From positions 23,823,249-23,887,248 of the forward strand of contig OZ038423.1 of NCBI GenBank assembly GCA_964036155.1: a stretch of 64,000 bases of DNA, read 5' to 3'. The notes below the pieces were generated by a model that saw only the letters and a program-made list of their open reading frames with translations, made no database searches and had not been told where the DNA came from. The position numbers and the translations under genes are program-made. Positions 48,901-64,000 of this stretch are shown piece after piece. The stretch is from Diploscapter coronatus. Its lineage: Eukaryota; Nematoda; Chromadorea; Rhabditida; Rhabditidae. Each line of letters starts with the position of its first letter. Within the stretch, counting starts at the first letter, position 1.

Positions 48901-49635
48901 CATACTTCGTGTTTGGTACCATTATAAATTTTATCATCACACCCCAATAGCTTGGGTTGCGCGACACCGTACATATTGAAGACCTAATAATTTAAATTGA
49001 TTTTGGGACATTTAGAAAAGTAGGTAAATTGTTGCATGAAAAATAGTATGGCGTTAATAGAGCAAAGATTCTTTCTTCATATTGTTTCGCTTGTAACGAC
49101 GTAACGAAAGGATCTGTGTTCCCAGATTGTTATTTTTATTTTTCGTTTAGTAAAATGTCAAATTTTGAATTTTGCATGTGCTTATCACGCTTATTTAACA
49201 CTTCGAATTTATGGATTTCGAGTGGTGTTAACATGATAAGCACTATATGGTTCTCTGTTCAAAACGAACCGAAGAGCTATGAAGTAAAAGGACGAAGTAG
49301 TTTTAAGCTGAGAAGGTATGAAAGTACAAAGAGTGTTAAAAGTTAACAAATTAACAATAAAATATTTTAGTAACGTATTTAATAAGTGGAGTAGTGAGCT
49401 CATAATTTGAAATTGTTCTGCAAAGTCTACTACCCATAAATACTTGATGGATTTCTAAATACATAAATCTCATTAGCATATATGTTACTACATTTACTAA
49501 TGGTTATTTCATTAAATTTAAACCCACCGTATTCGATAGTAACGTGAATATCAGGGCTTCGTTATAGAGAAGCACGACTAGTTGATACTTATCCAACTCG
49601 AAAAAGTCGTCAATCACACTCAATTTTCGCACCAT
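45946..49635 (-). CDS. SLC22-family (organic cation/anion) MFS transporter
   Basis: Twelve-span major-facilitator transporter of small organic ions at the plasma membrane. Start MVRKLSVIDDFFELDKYQLV resembles the SLC22 N-terminus; a large Cys-containing extracellular loop follows (LLGCDDKIYNGTKHEVCQQ, NETC-like sequons; about 48830-48985). The loop after TM2 carries the family motif QLADSYGRKKV. SYIIIRFFIGLWCGGLNV and LMPESPKFLVQRRF are SLC22 signatures, as are GRKPLHFSIM and VTAELFPTGIRNIA. The last exon pair reads FFIPETKGQPLPTEMP, ending VEGLLAKT and a stop at 45946. More than ten exons, short introns. Substrate cannot be told from sequence. Two introns contain a repeated 17-base string (48196, 48361). 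Confidence 0.9.
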
Positions 49636-50418
49636 TATCGGTTTAATACACCAAATAGGTTTCTAAAAATTAAGGGTAAAATCGACGATGGAATTTAAAT
49701 AATTATCAGAGTACAATAGTCGCATAAAGCCGACATATAAAGTTATTGAGGAAAGTTAAACCTAGACATTTATTGTTTTAGGAAAATAAAAATTTAGTAT
49801 GATCTTAATAGTCGTTATAAAAACGTGAAAAATCACTTTTAATTCCGGAAAACTACAAATTTAATCAAAAATCCATAAATTAAAAAGACGTCTTTAAGAC
49901 GTAGACTATGTTTTTCCGTACTAAGGGCTTGCGCGTTATCGCTATCTTAACAACAAACACTGACATTGACTTTGACATTGATTTGCCTATCGCCAAGATT
50001 TTATGCATAGATCATTTATAAGCTGACTTATTATTTAACACTATTCTTCCCTCTTAATTTTTATACTTTAGTTTGAACTTTAATATTACGAAAAAGTACA
50101 ATGCATAACACTTTATTCTAACAAAGTAATAAATTAGACACACAAGTTTAGGTCAAAACTGTTCCTCGGGTGTGGAGTGTCGTATAAAACAAATATAGGA
50201 TTCAAGGGCTATGCTTAATCATATAAAAGAAACAGTTTTGATTGAGGCATACAAGTCATTTCACGCAGAGGTGCTCAGGATTCCGGTTTCGTGATTATGA
50301 AACTTTTTAGTTCCAACTTCGATAATAAAATTTTCGGAACTGAAGTTTCGAACACCCCTGATGTAAAGGCAAGATTTCTATCTAACTTAAACACGAATTG
50401 GGCTTCCTAGTGATTCAT
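49636..50418. other. Spacer upstream of SLC22 transporter
   Basis: 783 bases, AT-rich, no gene seen. Likely holds the SLC22 promoter and the 3' end of the small secreted-peptide gene. Confidence 0.5.
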
Positions 50419-50930
50419 TTAACAGTCATCTTCCTGAGCGACTGGTAGGTCATTTTGGAAGATCGCGATGGGGCCCAGGAGTTCATCGAGTTGTTGGGAC
50501 GGGGCGATATATCTTTTAGCACGGGATATTTCATTATCTGGAAAAAATAAATAAATTATTTTAGGCAGCTAATAAAACTACTTTTAGTTTAGTTAGTAGT
50601 AAACTTATTAATAAAATTAGTAAACGGAAAATGAAAGAAATAGATTATGATAAAAAATATGATAATATAAAGATTAAACAATCCGAATTTAATTAGAACA
50701 TTAAGAATTACCTTTAATTTGGCATTTAATCTTCCGATTCATCCCGTTCAATTTATCAATGCTATCGCGTAGCAAAGAAATTCGATCTAGTGTAAGTGAA
50801 GGAGCCAATTCGCTAAACATTCAAAATATTTCTGATCTGAATATTTTAGTTACCGTTTAGATAGGAAGTCCGGGAAGCTGAATACTGAAGAAAATAGAGC
50901 AAGCAAAAATAGCAAGGGTACCGAAGTCAT
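50419..50930 (-). CDS. Small secreted precursor, possible neuropeptide-like
   Basis: Three exons (50854-50930, 50712-50812, 50419-50537) total 297 nt, 98 residues, GT-AG with matching phases. Residues 1-19 (MTSVPLLFLLALFSSVFSF) are a clear signal peptide. Two Lys-Arg dibasic sites follow: SKR after the signal region and AKR near residue 67. They would release a middle segment (ELAPSLTLDRISLL onward) and a C-terminal segment starting YIAPSQQLDELLGP. Two cysteines are visible (residue about 56 and the last residue). No amidation Gly precedes the basic sites, and no known neuropeptide motif (FMRFamide, insulin) is present. Family not recognised. Could equally be a small secreted structural or immune peptide. 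Confidence 0.68.
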
Positions 50931-53900
50931 GATATATCTGAAAGTTCAATTTCTGAATTTCAAGAAAAGCGGAAAATATTTTCAATTTGACCCGAGGACA
51001 TACGTGAAAATAATAAATTAATATGTTCGTCTAGGAAGTTAAAAAATAAATTAGAGAAGCAGAAAATTGAAAGTTATCGAAGAGTGAACATTTTCTTGGA
51101 CTAAGAAGAGCTACATGAGAAATTATATCACTTTTTACGTAGGTATACATTCTTTTCAATAGGAATGTTTATGAATGAAAATTTCTAGGGAAAATGATTC
51201 TCCTAAATCCATTTGTAAAAATGAAACATCTCAAAGTATATAGAGGATTGCTCAACCTATTGAAGTTAAAGGTGGGATTCTGAAGACTGAGATTAAAAAG
51301 AAATTTTAGCATCATTTTAGATTAATGTATAACTATTTTAGGTGAGCATTTGATAAATTTAGGATATGAACTATTTTCTCTCCGGCATAAATTAAGACTT
51401 TATCCGGTATAGCTCAAGTCATAGACTATTTTAAGAAACTCTCGGACTAAGAATAGCTTAGATAATTTTATGATTTGAGGTAAATGTTAAAAATATAAAA
51501 GCTACGTGGTTATATAGTGGCTAAGTCGGAATTCAATTTAGCAAGAAAAAGTTTGTTTATAGGACAGGTGAAGTTTTAAATCAGTCAAGTTTGAGAAAAA
51601 ATAAATGAATAATAGATCAGTTTAAGTAACGAAGCTATTATGCAAAAGTATACATGTTTATATTGTAGAAATATGGCAGAAATCGAGAAAAAAACGTAAG
51701 CTTTTAACAATGGGAATTTCGTAACCAAAAACCTTGTATTCTTGGGAAAATCAGGGTTTATTCAAATTAGGACTAAAATATAAAGAGAAAATTTAAATTA
51801 GAGTTTATCATGATACTAACCTCGAAGTTTCTCTGAAATATTTATGAATTTTTAAGTTAATTATATAAATATTGCAATAGGTTCTTTTCTAAATATGGAA
51901 GCTTCCAGAATTTACATTTATGGGAACAAAAATTCAATGAAAAAAGCGCTTAACCCTACTGGGATTAGTTTTGACATGTTTACTTTGTAAAATTTTGAGG
52001 AGCTGGGTATCATGTCATAAAATACATAAAAAAAAAGAGATTGGAATAGGGCAACTCATAAATTTAAAATAGATTTTGCTCTAATACGGTAGCAATTTAG
52101 AGGCTAAACAGATAAATTGCAAAATTAAAACGAATAAAAGTTAAAAATTGTAAGCATAAATTAAAATTTGAGTTTAAACGAAATGAAGCAACGTGTATCT
52201 ACGTGAAATGACATGTAAAACATCTAACTCTGAGTTCTAAGATCGAAAAAAACTTGGCTTTAACCTTAATTAAAATGATGCTAACTTAAAAATAATACTT
52301 TCATCCAATTAAAATTATGAAACTCCCTCAAACTACACGTTTCCGTCATTTTAGTTGGGTACAAGCTAATCTGATTCGTAATAAACTTATATTTTTATTT
52401 AAACTAAAAAAATCTAAATATGGACGAAAAATATCCCTAATTAAGTGACATATGACTAAGTTTTGTGCAGATCTTAATTTTATAGCAACCATTCTTGAGC
52501 GACTACTCTGAATCATATGATAATAGTGTGCCTTCGTTGAATATGGAATTAGTTAGTACATATTGTATTACAAGATTACAAGACGTAAACTATTTGAATA
52601 GCACGTAATAAATGTGAAAGTTCAGAATAGAAAATTTGCAAGAAATATAATATTTAGGGTTTAACAATTATGTAAAACGTATAAAAATTTGAGTTTCTAC
52701 GTTTCATGATACTTGAATATAGGGTTCAAATAATTATCCATGTTCTAATGAATTTATTAGTGTGACCTAGCAAAGCTTACTCATGTTACACCAAGAAAGT
52801 TAAACTTGTACATTCCTAGGATATGATAATTTATGTTAATCCGATATTTACGCACAGAAATAGGCAGTTTTTATTGTGCAATATTTTGTACTATCTAAAG
52901 AGCGCGACGTTATTTTCATGCATAATATCGGAAGAAACTTCAAATATTGCCTAATCTTCCTGGGAGCATTTTGAACACATCAAGGCTACTTTCCCAAGTT
53001 ATATCAAGTTTCGAGGGTGGAATGGAAAATGTATCATTTTCGCACAATTTGTTGAAAAATACTCCTACATATCCAAGTTTAGAGCATGATTCTGTGGAAT
53101 GTCAAATATATGATTTGACGCAACTATTAAACCTACTGGTTAAGAATAGGAGCAAAAAATGTCTGGGATAATTTATATTTGAGCCGCACGAAACCCACAT
53201 CCTCTTATATCCCAAATAACCATTTATGGGCGCAATTTTTCGGGTCATTAAGGGTAATGTTAATGCGAGCAAAATGAAGGAATTTAATGGTTTTCACGCT
53301 CCGAGTGCAGAATCGAAATGCGGGTGTAAAAAGTTAACTGTTTCGAAAATTAAAAGCGAATTTTGGAATTGGTTTCGGAAATAATAGACAAACATATAAA
53401 AGTCAAATAGATAATATTGCGTTTTCATATAGTTTAGAATTTATCTAAAATATTAATGAGCAAAGCTTAGGTTCCAGGCAATAGCAGATAAACGCATGCA
53501 AAAATCGAATATATAATGAGCTTTTAATGGGTTATTTATTTCGAAAATTTATAAAGAAAAGGCTTAGATTTCACAAGATATTAAGTAAATTTGAGATCAT
53601 TTAAAAGTGATAATTTGTAGGGATTTCCTGCCCCTTTATATACCCGAAAAATGATGCCATCATAATTAGCGCCCTCCCAGGCTCTTAAGTGCATATTTCC
53701 TAGTAAGACATCATATACATTCAAAGACAGATGATAATTATCTTCCAAGTGATAAAATGATGCAAAAACGTTGGTTTGTTAGAAAATGTTCTCGAAATTC
53801 ACCTGGAAAATGTAAAATTGGATAATATTTTGAAACGCTCATGTCATTTTTGGAAAGGAGTTACGTGATTTGACGTCCTCATAATCTATTAATGAACGCC

Positions 53901-54264
53901 AAGAAACGTCGACTTTTGATGCCTATTATTGAAATTTGGAAAGTGTCACGCGTTTCAACATTTAAAATATTAAATTCGTGACTTGATTAATTTAGTCTTT
54001 TAGTGCATATTACGATTTTGCGATGTTTTAAAATTTTAAGGATTAGGTTGAAGATATAATTTTTATTGACATTGTCGTGCTGATATTTACAAATGAGATC
54101 GCTTAACAATAAAGATCGTTGTAGGAATTGGACATTATGGCATATTATGACTATTCAAGATATTTGGCAAGCATTACATATCATACAAACCAAAATGCAT
54201 ATTTAAATTTACAAATTATCTTCATAATTTCATAAACTCGAAGGAGCTTCAATGCAGGTTAACT
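50931..54264. other. Gene-free stretch, 3.3 kb
   Basis: Very AT-rich. The longest open frame (52947-53171, plus) has no recognisable pattern or linked exons. On the minus strand an AATAAA near 54061, about 200 bases past the KAP stop, is a likely poly(A) signal. Confidence 0.5.
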
Positions 54265-58640
<4,376 letters not shown>

Positions 58641-61122
58641 TCTTGACGAGAAAATGAAAATTAGGATAATTATAGGTATTGTTCTGAATCAAAAATTAGT
58701 CAAATTCAGGTAAATACATCGTGAAAAACGCTGTAATATGTGACCGCATACGTTTATGTTGGTTGCTAGGGCTAGGTCAGGCAATATCGAGCAACGAAGT
58801 GAAAGGACTCTATTTTTAGAGTCCAGTATAAAAGTAGGACAGAGTTCCAAGAACTATCACTTTGGAAAGAATAATTTCATTATATGCACAAGTTTAACAT
58901 AATCATGATATATTTTTAGACTGTCTAAATTTTAACTTTGACTCTCATAAGTTAAGTGAAATTTCAGGTTTTCGAGGAACGCAGACGAAAAATGTTAATC
59001 TTCGAGGCACTTGAGTTTTTCTTGAATTATCACATTATATTCGTTGAATGAAATTCAATAACGATTCAGGTCTATGATGATATACCTTCAAGGCTATGAG
59101 TTGAAAATCGGTCAGTCTATGGTTTCTTAGCTCAATATTTTCTAAAGTCACTTCGTTCTCTTGAACCTTTGAACTTTTTTAACGCTAGCTTCATACACTT
59201 TGGAAAGTGGTAACTTGAAATATTAAAAATGGTTGAAAAACTTGGAGTTAACTAATTTTCAGATAATCGAATGTAGTTTAGAGGTTTACTCTCGAGTACC
59301 GAAGAGCCTACTTGTTACACTTTCGCGCTTCTGAATGTTTATGGGTGGAATATTTGAAGTGATGTTTAAGCGGAAGGAAAACGAGTTGCCAGAGAAAACA
59401 TGCACGTGTAAAGTATGTTCATTCAAAAAGCATTCATGTGCTTTCCCTGTAATTTTCATTAAGTTTCAGAACGTACTCCGTAACTTTCTCACGCAATCTT
59501 TTAACACTTTAACGATCTTGTTAAAGATTATAATTTAATTTAAAGATAATAATTATAGTCCCAATTTTATTCTGCTGTCATATTGGAGAAATAACTATAA
59601 TTAAGTTCCAGAACACATTTCGATTTTTTCCACTTAATTTTGAAGATCTAAATTCTTCCTCTAAGTTCTTGATTTAACCTAATCTAAAATTCCGTTAATA
59701 TAATTCTAATATATAATACTGAAAATGAATTATCATTTGGTTTAGAACAATCCTATTTTTAATGTTCGACGTTTTATGTTTAGTTCCTGATTTAATTTAA
59801 TACAAACAAATTCAATTTTATTCTGATATCATATTTGTTTTTCTTTGGCAATGTTACAATTTATCATTATCGTATGGTGTCAATCATCTTGAAACAGAAA
59901 AGTTGATTAAGTTTCTCGGAAAAGGGTCACGCTATTTTCCGCGTTTAAAATACAATTTTTATCTGGAAGATCTAAAAGTTAGGAAGAATTCAAAATATTT
60001 TACAGACTTCCATGAAAATGTCGCGTCATTTTGCCTGATTTTTTGACGACATACATGTCATTTTGTCACAAATATTGTAAGGAAATAGTGTCAAACGCTT
60101 GATATTATCGCTGCTGCAAACGTGTAAAGTTTATTTTGCACGGCCAAGAAAAAGGTCCATTTTTAGAGTGATCGTCAGGCTTTAGGAGTACAAGATTGAT
60201 CGACAAACTTAAACCTCGTCGCGAAAAACCTAATATTAATTGTAGTTTTTACCAGCGATTGTAAAATGTTCAAATAAATAGTAGGTTTACAACCGTCTAA
60301 CTTTCAGTTGCGATTTCAAAATTTATGTTCAGAATAACTTGATCTTAGAAGATGTCTGTATATCATTCTCTCTAGAGCTTGATTCCGAATTTTACCGTGA
60401 ATCTTGTTTCCTTATCCATCTGTTGAAGTTTGGTAAAGTAATGTTCGTTTCGCTGTACGTTGATTAGACTTCACGAGTGATTTCATCTTATTTCCCTTTC
60501 AAACCTGCAAAATATCTAATTTCCAAACTTTCGATTTCAAACATACAAGTGTCAAGTTGTTTCGATGATAGCCAAAATCAAGTCGAGAATTCGTGAGATC
60601 TGCGCCCCGACTATTTTTCTGAAATCATTCGTGATTTTTGCCATTCTGATAGAGAAAAACTGTTTCACTAAAATGAAGAAAGTTTTGGAAGGACAATAGT
60701 GAAAATTTTTGCTGCAGTCATTAAAAATTAGGAAACATACATTATGTTTCTCTGATCCTACGCGCCGAAATATCGGGTTGAACAAGAAAGAGACAAATCA
60801 AGAGAGAAAAAGGCGAGAGACCGAAACAACCAACCGCTACTTACAACCGGCTTGAAATTAATAATGAAAACAACCGACCTTCATAGCTTCATTAATTCAT
60901 TTTTATTTCTTTATTAAATTTTTAAAATATGATTTGATTCTAAAATTTTCCAATTAATTTATCTGAACGAGGTTTACTAATTATATGGGTTTAACTTTGT
61001 CTTAGAACTTCAAACACAAAATTTGACATGGTACTATAACCTGTTTCGATGGTCGCTTTATTGAAATTTCATGATCTTCAATTTAACCTTCGGGATATCT
61101 TTTGTTCATTTAAAACTTTCAG
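58641..61122. other. Spacer between KAP and the secreted Thr/Pro-rich gene
   Basis: About 2.5 kb, AT-rich, divergent promoters expected at either end. Open frames at 59335-59538 (plus) and 60552-60785 (minus) have no signal, family pattern or linked exons. Nothing else seen. Confidence 0.5.
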
Positions 61123-62835
61123 ATGCGGAACCACACCCTATTATTTCTATTCTCATTCCTGGTGGTCGTCATCTCGGTGGAACTCAACCAACATGCTCGA
61201 AAAGTCCGTGAAATAATCGCGGTCTGGGAAAATGGCATGTCGAAGCTGGTTTCATGGTTCCCGACAGAGGATGAGCCCAGTAGATTTTGTCTGAAATCAT
61301 ATCGAGTGCAAAGCCACACTAACTGACGAGTGTTTTTCATACTCACACAATTTGATGTCAATTTGAAAAAGTAGAAACATAATCACACCGTTATATACAA
61401 AATAACGCAGTTTGGTTATGGAAAAGTTTTCTCGTACTGTATCGAATGTAATAATGTAACGAATGTGCGAGCCGCAACATGAAAATATAGGTAAGAAAGA
61501 AGAGGATTTAAAGATATCTCCTTCTTTCACGATCTATTCCTTCAATTTATGGCTACTTGTAATAGCTGAACAGCTTAAACACGTTTCTGATAACATACTA
61601 CTCATCTATGCGATGCTCAGATGATAGCAGAAAGCCTCGATCGTTCTGATCATTTCAAACTGATGTACTATCACTTACAATCATTCTTTCATTCATTTAT
61701 TGTCATGATGTAACGAGTGTGCGGTGGTATTGCATAATTTTCGATTCCTTCAAATTAATCGCCTCGTCCGTCAGTTGTGGTAACCCGTTTTAGACGAAAC
61801 TTACACGCTGGTTTGTCGCTTTTGGGAATCGCTTAACCCATCATCTAGAATTAATTCGGAATAATTTTAGAACCTCCAGTGTTCACTACCAAGGCGGTAG
61901 TAGCAAAAAGAAGTTTTGCCATTTCACCTGCTACGAAAAAGCCCACGACCAAGGCACTTCCCCCAACCACCAAGGCTATTCCAGCTAGAACGATTCTGAC
62001 GACGTTGACAGTTGCCACACTACCGACTCAGGCTCGTACGCTAAGATCAGCTACTCGAGCACCTACAACTAGGCCTGTTCCACACACTCCAATTCGAACT
62101 ACAAGATCCATCCATACCACGCGGAGACCTGCCCCGAGGTAGATATTTCTGGAGCTGATTCGAGTTGGCAAGGGCCATTTGACGAATTGACAGATCCTTT
62201 CTGTTCTCGCATTATCTCTACCTACCTTAGCTAACCTACTCTACTTTTTTTTTGTAACTATTGAACCCGTCAGTCGATCATTTAAGTACATAAATGCAGT
62301 TAAAATTGCAACTTTCACCTTATTATTTACATCACCAAAAGAAAGAATAAAGTTGAGTCATTTAAAGCGCATTCTGAAGACCAATGATGAAACCAATACT
62401 TCTTCAGACGTCCCGCACCCCTACCACACTGGCGCAAGCCGAAGCCGTTCGCCAAACTACCACCAAAAGCTGCACGAAGAGTGGCCACCTTCCGAGCTCC
62501 CCCACGACGACCAGCACCGCCAAAGCCGATCAGACCGTTCCCACCCGCACCCGTCCGCCCGTTCAGACCTCGACAACCGGTTGGCCATGGTGATCATCCA
62601 CCGGGTATATTCCATACTTATCAAAACAATTTATAGCTCTACGTAGAAAGATCCATGTTTGGTTAAAAAGAATAGGCGTCCAATATCATTTCAAACCCCG
62701 GGTTAAACTTTAACTTTGAACTTTGAACAATTGAAAGTGTTTTTCAGGGATAAGACCACCGAAAGGAATCGCGCTGACCCTAAATTTGGCCAAACTGAAG
62801 GACTTCAAAACCGTCGCGTTCAGACTTTTGCATAG
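61123..62835 (+). CDS. Secreted Thr/Pro/Lys/Arg-rich (mucin-like, cationic) protein
   Basis: Four exons (61123-61279, 61871-62138, 62380-62589, 62748-62835) total 723 nt, 240 residues, open throughout with GT-AG ends and phases 1, 2, 2. Signal peptide MRNHTLLFLFSFLVVVISVE. A short charged segment (KVREIIAVWENGMSKL) precedes long low-complexity regions of Thr, Pro, Ala, Lys and Arg (TTKALPPTTKAIPARTILTT; RTTRSIHTTRRPAPR). The last part reads WDKTTERNRADPKFGQ and ends VQTFA. Thr-rich sequence suggests heavy O-glycosylation, as in mucin-like surface or cuticle proteins; the high Lys/Arg content is unusual for a mucin. Exon 1's donor (CCCA/GTAGAT) and exon 3's acceptor (CTGAAG) are moderate. Family not recognised. 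Exons 3 and 4 are also open in another frame, so transcript data are needed for the exact edges. Confidence 0.6.
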
Positions 62836-64000
62836 AAGACGAATTGCTCATCGTCATGTCTGAGCTTAAAGCTTCGAGTTTTGGAATGCCATAACTTTTC
62901 TGACATCATGGAGAAAAAAGCAAGGACAATTTCAACACATTTTCTAATTTAACGCCTTTTCTTTCATGTTGCAAGAAGTTGCGTTACTTCCCAGCTCATC
63001 CGAGCTTCGTTTATGATGAAGTTGCATTGTTTTGGGATAATTTTTGATTTTTATAGTTTAAAATAGTGCATCTTTCAAGATTCCTCATTCAACACTTGAG
63101 TGAGTCTCTGAGTGCTCATAATTAAAATAGCTTCTCGTCATTTTAGTCTCCGACATTCTCGTCTCCAAAAATGGGTATTTTGTCACATCATACTGATCTT
63201 AAAGTTATATTCATTGATATTTATCTAGGTGCGCGAGTATTATCTCCGGATTTTATGATTTCAATTAAAAAAGACTGCCGAAAGAATTGTATGTCGACTG
63301 CTCGCATTTTTACATGTGATTTAATAAATTTATGATTGGTCAGTTTCTGAAAAAAATAAAATAGTAACGGTATCAGAATTTGATTTTTGGAACACACTTC
63401 AAGGAATGATCTTCTGCTAATTTTCACTGATATCAATGATATGGAATCATGATAAAACTGCAGGAAGGAAGGAGAAACTGCGAAACTAGTCCAAACTTGT
63501 CACTTATCAATCAATAAACTCGATGAGAAAGTAATGAAGATCGTTTTCGCCAAATTTAAGAAACGTGTTTCCAAAGTTTAAAATGGTTTCGACAGCTTCC
63601 TAACCAGCATTGTCGAAGAGTTCCAATTAAAAAGTTTATTAGTATGAAAGGTCCTGATCTCTATCTTTTAGATTATGACTATTTTAAACACGCATTCAAA
63701 TCAGGGGTGCATAAAAATCAAACTTTTGATTTGTGTTTAACGCAAAATCTCCCAAAATGTGTTCTGCGTTAATGTTGGTTAATAACGCGTTATCTTTGTA
63801 CATCCTTAATTCAAGTGATGAAATTTAACATGATAACGCGTTGATAGTGAGTTAAAATGAAAAAATATTTATAAATTGTAGAAATTAGATTAATTTGTGT
63901 GAATATAGACTTCTTTTCCATGTAATTCAATATATTCCCTTCAAAGTGAATGTAAAATGAAATTAAATGCGAAAAGTGGATATTTAAAGTATAGAACGTT
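62836..64000. other. 3' flank without a visible gene
   Basis: AT-rich. Contains AATAAA motifs (near 63507) and a small cluster of AACGC(G) sites at 63738-63842, including a 12-base palindrome ATAACGCGTTAT at 63782-63793. The 63221-63436 open frame has no family resemblance. Confidence 0.45.

Noticed and set aside
62353..62646. Alternative frame MSHLKRILKTNDE... over exon 3 of the secreted gene
   Set aside because: It does not join in phase to the signal-peptide exon or to the last exon, whereas the Thr-rich frame does on both sides.

Overview
The window reads as nuclear DNA of a nematode. Two genes encode cuticle collagens (N-terminal membrane anchor, RxxR processing site, cysteine clusters flanking Gly-X-Y blocks). 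Others match families typical of nematode or general animal genomes: rapsyn, a CTR copper transporter, an OAC-type O-acyltransferase, an INF2-like formin, an SLC22 transporter and kinesin-associated protein KAP. Base composition is AT-rich. Introns are mostly 45-100 nt with TTTCAG or TTTAG acceptors. The collagens carry about 20 exons each, far more than Caenorhabditis collagens, so an intron-rich lineage is likely; I cannot name the species.

Layout: rapsyn (-, 3' end cut by the window edge, to 2601); repeat-bearing spacer; Myb/SANT-like DNA-binding protein (-, 8053-10345) diverging from a small multi-pass membrane protein (+, 11163-12422); two cuticle collagens (-, 12727-17059 and 18899-21852); copper transporter (-, 23608-24722); OAC acyltransferase (-, 26224-29455); a 5 kb gene-free stretch; INF2-like formin (+, 34672-45518) with a dead DD34D mariner (39857-41103) in an FH2-domain intron; SLC22 transporter (-, 45946-49635); a 98-residue secreted precursor (-, 50419-50930); a 3.3 kb spacer; KAP (-, 54265-58640); and a Thr/Pro/Lys/Arg-rich secreted protein (+, 61123-62835). 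No operon-like spacing is seen.

The strongest unusual signal is in the collagens. When exons are joined so that Gly-X-Y and the reading frame stay intact, several introns are forced to have non-GT-AG ends: one AT-AC, two GT-AT and two TT-AG (or GT-TA). Two exons bounded by such introns are exactly 36 nt (4 x 9), the spacing expected of real Gly-X-Y exons. The introns I checked in most of the other genes are GT-AG, with two GC-AG exceptions; KAP, SLC22 and the formin 3' end were only partly checked. The first collagen also has a long basic N-terminal region joined through an exon that is open in two frames.

All splice models are read by eye from frame, splice motifs and family resemblance. 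No transcript or database search was available.
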